Source: Oscarella lobularis (taxonomy: Eukaryota; Porifera; Homoscleromorpha; Homosclerophorida; Oscarellidae). Taken from it: DNA of 64,000 bases. The stretch covers positions 1,984,001 through 2,048,000 of the forward strand of contig NC_089192.1 in the NCBI RefSeq assembly GCF_947507565.1, given 5' to 3'. Shown here piece after piece: positions 32,296 to 43,800 of this stretch. Made by a program: the position numbers and the translations under genes. The notes under the pieces are model-generated. The model had not been told where the DNA came from and searched no databases. It saw nothing but the letters and a program-made list of their open reading frames with translations. Within the stretch, counting starts at the first letter, position 1, and each line of letters starts with the position of its first letter.

Positions 32296-32299
32296 CTTG

Positions 32300-33280
32300 T
32301 CCCGCTCTGTCCCACTCTGTCCCGCTCGCGTCAGTTGGTGTCTTTTGTGCTCTGTGGTGGGATGAGGACAAGTCGATCGCTGATGAATTTTTCGTTCATG
32401 TCTGCACTTATCCGGGCACTTGTTGGCGTCAAGGAACCGAGGACCCCGGACGTTTTCTGTACGAGTGAAAAGGGCCCTCTTAGTCCAGCTCTTGCTTGAA
32501 GCGAAGCGGAAGATGTGAGTCCGATCTCTTCCGCTTTGTTTGATTCAGGAATCTCGTCATCTACTCACGTTTCTGAATCGCGTGACCCTGAGACTGCCCG
32601 TATTGAAAACCGTTGGTCCTGCAACTTTCTGAAGCCAGACAAGATAGTCACCTGACCTGTGACGTCACGTGCATAAGCTCTATTGCCTTCAGCGCCAGTT
32701 GCTGCAAAAAACCGCCAGCATGCAAGCTCTGGTGTGAGTAATGGTAAACGCGGAAGAGAGTATAGCGCCAACGTAAGTTTGACGAACGGAGTTTAGTGAG
32801 GTCTCCAGCTGCATGAAATATGCTCGAGGGTCCAGCCCCTGGGTCCAGCCAGTGTTTGGTCCCGCGCGCGCTACGCACGGTCCCAAACTGGACCTCGTGA
32901 CAGAGGGTGGGGTCAGATTATAGCAGCATCCAATCACCGGCGAGTATACAAGAATCCGTAGACTCGCCGGTGATTGACTGGAAGGCCGTTATTGCGTTAT
33001 GATCGCGAGCGTCGCGCCGTTAAATAGCTCACCTAGAACCTTCCTTTCCAGGTTGTGTGAAGATTGCCTCTATTTACTCTACAACAGAAGACGTCAAAGA
33101 CGAAGGCTTCTGTTTAGAAGAGATCGATATCGGACGCTGGCATTTCTATTTCCGTAAAAATAACTTGATTATTATGATTGCGAAGTCCTGCCTATCGACT
33201 TCGTGTGGGCTTCTATAAACAGCCTCGTCAAACCGCGATTCTTTCAGTACAGTACGCGAAGTTCTCCCAGTTGAGTGAAG
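32300..33280. other. Intergenic; no gene seen
   Basis: Contains short repeats of cccgctctgtcc type (32300-32330) and a pair of inverted pieces, tcaccggcgagt (about 32935-32947) and gactcgccggtga (about 32962-32975), forming a hairpin. No supported exon. The last 70 bases are promoter and 5' UTR of the next gene. Confidence 0.5.
33212..33219 (+). promoter_or_regulatory. TATA-like element of the Cys-rich secreted gene
   Basis: CTATAAAC lies 69 nt before the ATG at 33281. Confidence 0.45.
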
Positions 33281-33619
33281 ATGAACAAGGTCGCTTGCAT
33301 CATTATTCTGTCCGCTGTCTTTGGCGCTTACCAATTCACCGCCGTCCGATTCGTGTCGGATGAGCTCAAGTGTCAAGGCGAAGGCGAACCATGCAAGGCT
33401 GTGATCACGAATGGTACTTCGGTTGATCCACAGCCTGAAAATTGTTGTGAAGGATTGACATGCGCTGACATCGGAGAAGGTCCCAAGTGCAACAAACCAC
33501 TCACTGAATGCTGGCCGCCTGGAACAAAATGCGAATGTTGGCCGACACACACCTGCAGCTCTTGCTGCAAAGAGACCAGCGGGTGCAACTGGGGTCGCTG
33601 GGCTAACTGCGGCGCTTAG
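33281..33619 (+). CDS. Cysteine-rich secreted protein (orphan)
   Basis: A single exon encodes 112 residues. Residues 1-20 form a signal peptide (MNKVACIIILSAVFGAYQ). The mature protein has 14 cysteines, including two CC pairs and a C-terminal cluster (CWPPGTKCECWP, CSSCCKETSGC). The spacing CxxxxC ... NCCEGLTC ... KC is reminiscent of disulfide-knot folds used by many secreted animal peptides. No propeptide cleavage site is obvious; one NGT glycosylation site occurs. A TATA-like element lies upstream and AATAAA at 33727-33732 downstream. The function cannot be stated from sequence; defence or signalling roles are possible. Confidence 0.75.
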   Translation: MNKVACIIILSAVFGAYQFTAVRFVSDELKCQGEGEPCKAVITNGTSVDPQPENCCEGLTCADIGEGPKCNKPLTECWPPGTKCECWPTHTCSSCCKETSGCNWGRWANCGA

Positions 33620-33726
33620 ATCCAACGGCGTGCAAGTTGATCCGTTGAGACAAGACTGCTACTTGATGTTTTTCGCTAGTGATTTTTTTCTGTATGCGAA
33701 TTGATGTTTCTGTCATTCAGTATTGA

Positions 33727-33732
33727 AATAAA
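33727..33732 (+). terminator. Polyadenylation signal AATAAA
   Basis: AATAAA lies 108 nt after the stop codon of the Cys-rich secreted gene. Confidence 0.6.
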
Positions 33733-34618
33733 ATTTCTGCAAGGAGTTTCAAAAATTTGTCGTTCTCCTTTTCAGAAAAAGTCCGCTAGCTATACATAGG
33801 TTATCCAAGAAAGAGGGCGTCGCATATTGTACTGAAAGCCTGGCTCGCTACTCGGTGTTTATTTTTAGCGCGAACCGACTGGTTCGCAATTAGATTGCTT
33901 GCTCCCTAACCTCCTCCTCCCTACTAGTCCCCAGACCCTCTCAAAGACACCCATACAACGGTGTCCCAGACAGGACCTAGGAGATAGGTTCCAATAGGAA
34001 TGTCATGCTACGCATATATTCATACACCAAACATCGAGACGTCAAACGCGTCGTTACACCTACGCTGTAGCGTTAGGAAGCTACTCTGACATAGACTAAA
34101 AGCGGCGCGTAGACTCACTGAAACGAGATGCCGCGGCGAGTTATTCGCGCCGTCAGCTGCTACACTAAGGAAATTAAGGAAGACGCCACACATTCTCAAT
34201 AGTCTAAGACAGCAATGTTGCGTCTGGTGTCTACAAATTCTGGGGACTATACCGGGTCCAATCGCTCATATGTACCAGAGCGTCAACAAAAGCGACAGTG
34301 GGTTTGCACATCCAAATAGTGGGTGTGCGAAATTGGTTTACTTTGGCTTCGCGGTCGTTTCGTTTAATTAGTCTCAACGGCACAATTACGCACAAGATTG
34401 GCCGACACGAGCCTAACTGACAGAATCGCTTCTACGCTCTACGCCGTTCTTCGCGTCGAGATGCGGACACAGGACACGCGTCGCGCGCGGACGAACAATA
34501 AACGGGAAACGTGCGCTTACCTATTGGCGTTTTCAAATCTGAGCTGCTTGCGCTTCAAAGAGGCAAAGAAGTCGGTGCGGTGAGCGTGCGGCGAGCCGAG
34601 TTCTCTGAGATTACTAGC
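33733..34618. other. Intergenic; nothing recognised
   Basis: No supported exon, RNA or repeat was seen. Confidence 0.5.
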
Positions 34619-35173
34619 CTCGGAGTCCCAGACCTTCTCTCGCGTGCTTTAGGGCGGGCGTGCCGGGCGCGAGAGAAGGTCTGGGCACGCTTCTCATGTA
34701 GGCCTGTCCCTTTGACCTCAAATTTGATTACGTTGCGCCCGCCTCTCACTACCGAAGCTCGACTTCTACGGGGATTCGTATCGATCTTCGTTCGATCGGT
34801 AGTCCGATCGATCTCTATCGATCGGTGTCCCTCGATCTTCGATCGATCGTTAGTCCGATCGATCGAAATCGATCTTCAATCGATCGGTAGTTCGATCAAT
34901 CTCTATCGATCGGTGTCCCGATCGATATCGATCGAAGATCGATCGCGGTAGTGACTAAAAGTCCGATACATTTCCATCGATCGCTAGACTACGGGACGGT
35001 ATATAGCCGTAATTCGTTTTTGGACTCGCCGCTGATAGGGCACCCGAATCGGGTGCTCGTTCTCTGATTGGTCAATTAAGATCAAAGGAACAGGCCTACA
35101 TGAGAAGAGTGCCCAGACCTTCTCTCGCGCCCGGCACGCTCACCCTAAAGCACGCGAGAGAAGGGACTCCGAG
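34619..35173. mobile_element. Fold-back / MITE-like element with about 100-bp inverted termini
   Basis: The left terminus 34619-34718 (CTCGGAGTCCC ... tgtccctttgacctc) is the reverse complement of 35081-35173 with few differences; the left arm has about 7 extra bases. Each arm contains its own palindrome (ccagaccttctctcgcg / cgcgagagaaggtctgg). The interior is packed with CGATCG-rich short palindromes. ATTACT occurs just outside both ends (34610-34615 and 35174-35179), a possible target duplication. No coding capacity. Confidence 0.75.
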
Positions 35174-35571
35174 ATTACTTACGTTCAGACTAACCCGGAC
35201 TACGGGACTCGATTTGTCGTCGTCACGTGACGAAGTTTACTGGCTTTTTCGATCGCGAGGAAAGATTCTTCGTCGAAGCAACTGGCGTAACAGGTTTACC
35301 GCATGAGAGATATTGCCTTCAGCGAGTTGTTTGAAAATCGGGGCTCCAATGGGGAAAAACCGTCGTTTGGAGGCATAACTTAATTCAGTTTGCTCTGACG
35401 GTACGCAGGTGGTTACGAACAACGACTAAGAAGCAGTATGACTAGTAAGAGCGAGACAGAACAGTTTTGGGAGGATCGTCTACTAGAAATCGCTCAAGAA
35501 AGACGTCCCTTATCTCAGCCCCAAAGCAATGTACTACTTCAACACGACCGGAAGTGAGGCGCAATCATCGA

Positions 35572-35628
35572 TTCGAGCTCAGAATCCATATAATAAAAGT
35601 CTTCCATTTTATGGATTCTGAGCTCGAA
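35572..35628. repeat. Perfect 18-bp inverted repeat (hairpin)
   Basis: TTCGAGCTCAGAATCCAT at 35572-35589 is exactly mirrored at 35611-35628 across a 21-nt AT-rich loop. Confidence 0.85.
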
Positions 35629-35717
35629 GAGGCGTACGTTTGAAGCTTCACCGCACCCACGAGTATTTTTCACTTGCCAGGATACCAAAGATTGCAACGT
35701 GCCCGTGTTATATTTGG

Positions 35718-36440
35718 GTGGTAAAGAGCAACGAAATCTTTGCTGTGCAGAACGTTTCAGGATGTTCTTTGTATCGCATTAGGAACAGTGGAATGTGTTG
35801 GGAAGTGCTGAGTATCATACTCACAAAATACTTCTCGTCAACGTATCTTATTGTTTGAAGGGAAAAGAAGCGGTTGTGTCATTCAATGCGTCTGTCTTCC
35901 TATGGAAGCAAAAGCCAACATCCGAGGATTCAAGGGCACCTCTAATTATTGGTACTGGTAAGCAAAGCGGTAATAAGTATACTTACTTGTTTATATGCAT
36001 GTCGCTTGTGGGTCTATGTAGCGAGAATTTATGATAATATTCTGTAACCAGCTGCCGATTGAGTAGTAGGGATTGAGCAATGTCTTTCATGCAAGTAGCT
36101 GACCAATATTCGCTACCTAATTGACAATGTTGTAATAGCCCATCTCAAGATTATTGAACTGGTAGTGTTTATAAAATCTCTGTTTCTGCTGCTGGTTTTT
36201 AAAGTTTTCACTTGAGAATATCCTTTAATGTTTTTTTCAAGAGGCGCGAGATAAATGCAATGAGAGATTATTTGCCTGAGGGTTTTTTCAGCAAATCAGA
36301 CACCTACAAGCCAGATGAGTGGGAGATCAGTCGTAACTGCCTGAGCCTGGGCGAGTTATTGGGTGAAGGAGCATTTGGCGAAGTCTATGAGGGAGTACTA
36401 GAGAAACCAAATTGTTTCAAGATTGTCGCTATTCTATAGA
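35718..36440 (+). pseudogene. Receptor tyrosine kinase fragment (FN3 end to glycine loop)
   Basis: Three pieces match the complete kinase gene at 49113-54569 in the same order: VVKSNEIFAVQNVSGCSLYR (compare 52110-52180), VNVSYCLKGKEAVVSFNASV (compare 52705-52770) and, from 36244, a juxtamembrane to kinase start ending [20 protein letters not shown] (compare 53205-53385). The exons between them, the transmembrane helix and all of the kinase after the glycine-rich loop are missing. An in-frame stop follows at 36437. The fragment ends about 180 bp before arm B of the inverted duplication. Confidence 0.8.
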
Positions 36441-36717
36441 CGAAAATTAACACCTTCACGAGTCAGTTGGGGTCCCACTGAAAATACTAAGTCACTAGAG
36501 CTTTCTCGCAAAAGAACGATAGTTGCGCACGGTGCGATGCTATCTGGTTATCGTACTTGATCATCTCGATCGTGTCGTTATATTGGCACAGCGGAGCAGA
36601 CAAGGCACGAACGAAAAGTAGTTAGGAAAGTTCTCTTAGGCTCGCAGCCACAATGAGCGTAACTCGAATTACTCTTGCGCTCAGTCTTATATATATACTT
36701 CGATTTGACGAAAAATT

Positions 36718-36741
36718 ATACGGGTTTTGCAAAGCCCGTAT
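36718..36741. repeat. ATACGGG...CCCGTAT palindrome
   Basis: Inverted counterpart of the palindrome at 14732-14755. Confidence 0.7.
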
Positions 36742-37836
36742 CGGCACGTTACGCATCACAACAAAAAGACGATTACCGTCGTTAGCGAATATCTTTCCTA
36801 CCGCCGTTAACGAATATCTTTCCCTCGCGAACACCGGTATCGGTGGATCCCTGAGACCTAGTCATGGACGGCGCTTTAGCTCGGTATTGGTTGAGCGATC
36901 CAGTCGAATCTCTTTAGAATGTCACTCCTCAGAGTCCTGCTTGAACGAAGTTGGCAATTCAACAGCAATAGGAGGTATTTTGAGAAGGATCTGCAGACTT
37001 GAGGCGAATGGCGATCACAAGGTAGTGTAACGTTATCTATATCTACTCGAATAAGATCGTAGAGAGTGATGTGTAAAATTTATATCTTCAATTTTTGGCG
37101 GCTAGAGGTAAAATCGACGGTGTAGATATTTTAACAAATGTACACATAGAAGAATAGAAAGCCTTTCTTTAGTTTTTCTCTTACAGTCTCACTCTTATGA
37201 TTGTTTCATCCAGCAAAATGGGCAGATTCTTGTCGGCAAATCAGATCTGGTACTTTCGATGTGAAGGAGGCGTTCCAAACTGGTAAAAAGTAGAGACCGT
37301 ATTGTGTCTATTAATTAAGGTTGCCTTTCACGAGACGATACTTATATCACGTGACGACATCTTGAAACAGTAGGCCTTGCAAGGAAAGCCTGTCTCTCTC
37401 TGTCAATGCGTCATTGCATCACTACAGTATATGGTACAGGATGTAAGCCCCACAAACGTCTAAATACCATCTAAGCACTCCCTTTGTAGGGTTTCCGATG
37501 ACGCGAGCAGCGTAATCCGCGTAAGTGTCTGACTTTTACTGCGCGCTCTTCTAGAGATCTCAGTTTTTCTAATCGTGGATTCATTGTAATACTGTTCGCA
37601 GTTTGAAGTCTCGAGTGGGAGTGTTTGTTTTGGAGCTTCTCCCATGCACGCGTCAGGCTGCGGACTTGGTCAATTAGTTGTCTAACTTCGTTCAAGCGCA
37701 GGTCATTGCGCGCTATAGAGGCAGCATCCGCACAGGAAGCCAATTTCTCTTCTTCTTAGAACCTCAAAAACCGGCTTTACGCATTTGGAACGAGAATCAA
37801 AGACCCTGTTGGGAATCCGCTCAGTAGGCGACGAAG

Positions 37837-40800
37837 ATGTTGCCCGCGAACGTGCCGTTGGGGCTGTGTTTTCTTCTCTGCCGTGTCGTCTTTGGAGTTA
37901 ACGGCGAGGGCAAGTCGATAGAATGCACCCGCGCGCTTCTAGAATATAGTAGTATAGAATTAACGTTCATCGCGTCTTCTCCCCGGCAGACGATTTCTCT
38001 GCATTATTTCCTTTATATCCGAGTTAATTTTTTCAGACCTTAGAGTTACATTGTTTGAACGAGCGCGGGTCTACCTAGGTTGCGGTTGTTCAAGAAAAGG
38101 CGCATTTCTGAGCGGATCCGTCCGCATTGCGCATTGTAGACGTTATTCGCTTCCTTGATTGGAGAGAATGCAGAAGTGGGCGTCAGTGCTCTATATTTAG
38201 AGGAAGTAGCGTAATAATTCAGTGAGCCTGTATTCAAAGTTGGCGCTCGCTTTATCAATCACTGAGTAGAAAGTACCACCGCTAATTCCCGCCCCAACAG
38301 CATTAGAGCTTGTGATGCATTAATATTTTCGTGCCAGAGCTGCTTGGTAAACTCAGCAACGACCTATTGAATGTTCAAGTGCGGCTTGCATCACACTATA
38401 GCACGCGTCTTTGTCTAGAAAACTCAACAACTGAGGCACCTACAATCCATTCTGGCTCGACTTCGCCAGAGCCAATGACTCCTGGTCCCACAACTCCGGA
38501 AGCAACAGCTCCTCCGGATCCGACTACGCTAGAAACGACTCCTCCGGCTACGACTCATCTGGTGTCTACTGCGCCAATCGAAACGACTTCTCCCGCATCA
38601 ACTTCGGTGGAAACGACGACTCCTCCAGGAACAACGGCTCCACCCGAAACAACGTCTTCTCCGGAAACAACGGTACCCGGTCCTCTAGAAACATTGGCTC
38701 CTCCTGAAGCATCGGGATCTGGTTCCCTAGAAACATTGGCTCCTCCGGAAGCATCAGGATCTGGTTCTCTACAAACATTGGCTCCTCCGGAAGCATCGGA
38801 ATCTGGGTCTCTAGAAACAACTGCTCCTCCGGAAGCATCGGGATCTGGTTTTCTAGAAACATTGGCTCCTCCTGAAGCATCGGGATCTGGTTCTCTAGAG
38901 ACATTGGCTCCTCCGGAAGCACCAGGATCTGGTTCTCTAGAAACAAAGATTCCTCCGGAAGAATCGGGATCTGGTTCCCTAGAAACATTGTCTCCTCCTG
39001 AATCATCGGGATCTGGTTCTCTTGAAACATTGGCTCCTCCGGAAGCATCGGGATCTGGTTCTCTAGAGACATTGGCTCCTCCGGAAGCATCGGGATCTGG
39101 TTCTCTAGAGACATTGGCTCCTCCGGAAGCATCGGGATCTGGTTCTCTTGAAACAACGGCTCCTCCGGAAGCATCGGGATCTGGTTCTCTAGAAACAACG
39201 ACTCCTCCGGAAGAATCGGGATCTGGCTCTCTAGAAACATTGCCTCCTCCGGAAGCATCAGGAACTGGTTCTCTACAAACATTGGCTCCTCCGGAAGCAT
39301 CGGGATCTGGGTCTCTAGAAACAACGGCTCCTCCGGAAGCATCGGGATCTGGTTTTCTAGAAACATTGGCTTCTCCGGAAGCGTCGGGATCTGGTTCTCT
39401 AGAAACAACGACTCCTCCGGAAGAATCGGGATCTGGTTCTCTAGAAACAACGACTCCTCCGGAAGAATCGGGATCTGGCTCTCTAGAAACATTGTCTCCT
39501 CCGGAAGCATCGGGATCTGGTTCTGTAGAAACAACCTCTCCTCCTGAATCATCGGGATCTGGTTCTCTTGAAACATTGGCTCCTCCGGAAGCATCGGGAT
39601 CTGGTTCCCTAGAAACATTGGCTCCTCCGGAAGCATCGGGATCTGGTTCTCTAGAAACAACGACTCCTTCGGAAGAATCGGGATCTGGTTCTCTAGAAAC
39701 AACGACTCCTCCGGAAGAATCGGGATCTGGCTCTCTAGAAACATTGTCTCCTCCGGAAGCATCGGGATCTGGTTCTGTAGAAACAACCTCTCCTCCTGAA
39801 TCATCGGGATCTGGTTCTCTTGAAACATTGGCTCCTCCGGAAGAATCGGGATCTGGCTCTCTAGAAACATTGTCTCCTCCGGAAGCATCGGGATCTGGTT
39901 CTGTAGAAACAACCTCTCCTCCTGAATCATCGGGATCTGGTTCTCTTGAAACATTGGCTCCTCCGGAAGCATCGGGATCTGGTCCTGAGTGCGGTAATGG
40001 AACTCTCCAAGTCGAAACTGAAGAATGCGACGATGGCAACAACGTCGACGGAGACGGTTGCTCGGCCGCTTGCGTACTCGAGGATGGATTCGGGTGCCAA
40101 GTTCCAGTGGGAGGGCTAACCAACTGTTTCGTCCAAACGTGCGGCGATGGAATGCGAGTTCCCGGTGAAGATTGCGATTCCGGCTTGAGCGGCTTCGGCT
40201 GCGATTCGTTCAGCTGCACTATATTTGACGGTTTTGTGTGTCCGGTCAACGACGAATTTAACCGGCCGAGTCAGTGCTTCAATTGCGGAAATGGGATTCG
40301 TGAGTTTTTTTGAGCAGTGTGACACGCTGAATGGGACGAGAAAGGACGGTGACGGCTGCAACGACACATGTGGAATTGTTAATTTCTTTACGTGTTCTGG
40401 GGCACTGGGAGAAGTAAGTGAATGCGAACACGTTGCTGTCGATTTTAACGTCGCTGATAATATGACACTGAATCGAACCGTTCTGTCTCGTGAGCCAATT
40501 TTGACGGTTTGGCTTGCACCGAAAGAGGAGAATCTGGACGCATCTGCATTTGGCAATATGGTTCTTAACTTAAGGGAAATTAATTAATATGGATTTTCTA
40601 ATTGACTTTGTAAGGACTGGACAGAGGTAGTCGTTGAATTGACGAATCCGGCGAGCCTGAGCGAGATGGTTCGTCCCTGTTTTTATATGTTTTGCTTTTT
40701 TACAGTTTTTCTTCGTAGGTTTCCTTTATTCCAAGCCAAGCCTCTTCTGCGGGAAGACTTGGAACTGATGAAAGCAGTGCCATCATTGGTCTTCCTGTAT

Positions 40801-43800
40801 CGCGATTAATTGGCAGGTACGTTACAATTGCTATTTTTTTGAGAGATTGGCATGACGCTTGTAATTAAAATTTAGTAAAGGGATAAAAGTTCTACGAGCC
40901 GCGACTCCAAGCAGTTTGACGCACGTACTTCTTTCCCTCGGCTTTTTCAATCCTGAAAGAGATCCGCTTTTTTATCAAAGGTATGTTATACTTATTGACA
41001 CCTTTCTTTTTATGCCAATTTGTCTTTGTCCTAGAACAATTCTTATTACGGTCATTGATTCAAACGGATTTTCTACTCCTGTTGTTGGCGTTACTGTTAG
41101 GTTTGTTGGAAAGAACGACGATGAACCTGTCTTAGCAATCGGAAGTAAAGTTTTGCTACTGCATGTAAAAGAAAGCACTGACGGTAATTTCTTTTTGAAG
41201 CGCCTGTTGCACGATACGAAGAAGGCAGTCGAGCTTCTCTTCATGTCACCAGCAATTCACTCACTCTTACGGACCCGGATCATGAAATGTAATTTTATTC
41301 GATCATTTTCACACTATGTTCGACGGATTTTATGTTAATTAACAGCCATCTTATGCAATCTGCCACGGCAAGAATTTTGTCAAGTGGAAGTGGGACTTTG
41401 GCAATTAGAGGTCACAGTGAAGTAGTTGAGACAGAGGTAATATTTCTGAGCAGTGTTTAATTTACTGCTTTTATTTACGAACGAACGTTCTACAAGGTAA
41501 AAGAGGATGGGAAATTAATTTCTTTCACTGGAAATGCATCGACTGTTTTTTTTCAAGATCTTCTCAATAATGTCACTTACACTAATTTGTAATGCAATGC
41601 ATATATAATATTGAGAAACTTTATAGTATTCGATTTTAGGGAATCGGATTTTGAAGGATTGGACGACGTCACTATCGAGTTTGAAGTATTTGACGGAAAG
41701 TTCAGGACAACCGCCACTGTTCTGTGCGTCCACGACAAAAGTGGCTATTATTTGTTCTATAGCGGTTTTTTCAGCGTCCGGCTAATTGATTTTAACCTTG
41801 CTCCGTTCGTAACATTGACCCAAGATGAATTGCTTTACACAGAAGGACATCCACCAAGTTTTCTCCCGAATGGTAGTGTCACCGTAACGGATCCCAATGA
41901 CGTGAACATGACGGGGTAATCCTTCTTTATTTAATTCAACATCTTATCTCGACGATTTTGACAATATTTTCTTTTTGATAAAGAGCAACGGTTAGACTTG
42001 TGAATGGGCACGATGGTGACGGGTTGGTTTTGAATTCGTCTGTCGCGGCGGCATTTGGTATAAATATTGAAAGCGACAGCAAAAATCAGTTTGTGGTACA
42101 CCTGAAGCGTGTCCGTAGAGAGACGTTTTCTGTATGTTTTTGTTTTATCGCAGAGACTATATGGAAGCGCTGGAATCAAATATTACGAAATAGTATTGTC
42201 GTCTTTCGGTTTTGTCAACAATTTGAGCCCTCCTGTCAATCTTTCATCAGACACAAGGTTAATACTTTAGATTTTTTATTGCGCTTTCATAAATGACTTG
42301 TGTTGAAAGAATGGCTTATGTGACTGTGAACGATGGGCAGAACAGCAGCGCTCCAGCCATGCTTCGCATCTTGGTCACTCCTGTGAACGACGGTCCAATT
42401 CTACGTTTCTCGCCGTCCAGTCAGCCTCCTCAGTTTGCTTCACCTGCAGATAGATCTCATTCGATTACATACATCGAGAACGGAGCGCCTGTAACCATCT
42501 TTCCCATGTCTACTATACTGATTGATGTGGACAGTTTCTTTGCTGGCAATGCGATGCTTTCATTCAGCACGTCTCGTGCTGGAGACATCATACTCGTCGA
42601 TGAAAGCGTTGCTAATGGACACGGAGTGACCATTGTTGAATCGGGCACAGGCGTCGTTTATCTGAGCGGCGTTGCCTCTTTGGCTGCTTATCTTGAGGTA
42701 CAAATTAGCATATGTTAGTTTCTCTTTGGTGTCTTTACCTTCCTTGTAACGGTAGATATTGGGTTCGGCCACGTATGACAACACCGTCTCTGAACCAGCG
42801 AGAGTCGTGTCTCAGATCACGGTTGCTGTTTGGGACAAAGAGGGATCTGCAAGCTTGCCAGTATTTGTGAACGTCTCCACCGTCTTTGTCAATGATGGTT
42901 CGCAATTGGATTTGGGCGTCGGGATAGGAAATGACGATCGCATGAGCTTCACAGAGAATCAGAACGTTGGCCAGCACGTCGTCAGTCGACCACACGACGT
43001 CCTTATTGACGATTCAACTGAAGGAAACAGCATTTCCAAAATGACAGTGGAATTGACGTAAGAAAGGGCACTGACGAAATGTATGTGAATATTATCAGAT
43101 ATTGTTACAGAGCAATTTATCCTGACAAACTTGATGCCGATGAGTACATCTTCCTACGAAATCCGACAGCATGTCCCGGCCTGACGGTGTGTATAAAGAA
43201 TCTACCATTGTAATTTTGTAATTTACGATGTCTTTTGTTAGTATGAACCCGATCGATCAAGTAAACTTCTCACATTCACCGGTGAAGACAGTGGCAAGGT
43301 CTGTTATATAATCGTCATTCGACACAAATGGTGCTACTGCGCAATGTTTTCTTTCTCTATGTAGATTTATGCATGCGTGGTTGGACGTTTATTTTACGCG
43401 TCTGCGGCTGCCGAACCAACAATTTTCATCAGCGACGTTTCTCGTGTGAAAATTGGTCGCAAGGTGTGGTTTCATATATTTAATTCCTAATATGCGATTA
43501 ACACTCATCTTTCATAGATCGTTTTTACAGTTGTTGACAACGGGCAACCACCGGCAAACAGCAGTGGAGTTTCACATGTAGACATCATCACTATCAACGA
43601 CAACCCACCGGATTTCTTGATCCAAGGTGGAATGGAATGCGTTGCTGAGAAAAACAGCCGTCATCGTCGTCGTCGTCGTCGTGAAGTGGAGGAGAAAAAA
43701 GAGATAAGTGCAGATATGCGCACGGAGGCGTTCAGTCAAAAGCGAAAGGTTCGTATAATTAAGTATTAAATTGAAGCGTTCTGAAAATAAATTTTTGTCT

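Larger units (their letters stand above)
29018..32299 (-). mobile_element. Non-autonomous Ty3/gypsy-like LTR retroelement (Gag-PR-IN C-terminus, no RT)
   Basis: Identical 179-bp LTRs (29022-29200 and 32117-32295), each beginning TG and ending CA, are flanked by a 4-bp target duplication CTTG (29018-29021 and 32296-32299). Coding is on the minus strand, so the 5' LTR is on the right. Just inside it lies TGGTGACAGGACAGCG (about 32115-32100), a plausible primer-binding site. Just inside the 3' LTR is a polypurine tract (29201-29214, AGAAGGGAGGGA on the minus strand). The single gene has capsid-type Gag, zinc knuckles and protease but neither reverse transcriptase, RNase H nor integrase core. Identical LTRs and an intact frame point to recent movement using enzymes supplied in trans. 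Confidence 0.92.
36615..43058 (+). repeat. Inverted segmental duplication, arm B
   Basis: Reverse-complement homologue of 1-14850. It starts near 36615 and is followable to the exon ending at 43058, where arm A leaves the window. The stalk array at 38690-39990 is not homologous to the array in arm A, and a Cys-rich stretch present in A is absent. Confidence 0.85.

Noticed and set aside
38690-39990. CRISPR-like or bacterial repeat array
   Set aside because: Units are contiguous, in frame and protein-coding, without unique spacers; the context is intron-bearing eukaryotic sequence.
38555-40249. Long minus-strand frames rich in REPDPDASGGANVS or ENQIPMLPEEP
   Set aside because: Antisense of the 42-bp Ser-Gly array of copy B.
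42132-42153. Ultra-short 22-nt intron in copy B
   Set aside because: A gt...ag pair 22 nt apart seemed to restore frame. A normal intron of about 58 nt (42096-42153, gtacac ... cgcag) gives a better protein (NQFVRLYGSAG) in both copies, so no micro-intron is needed.
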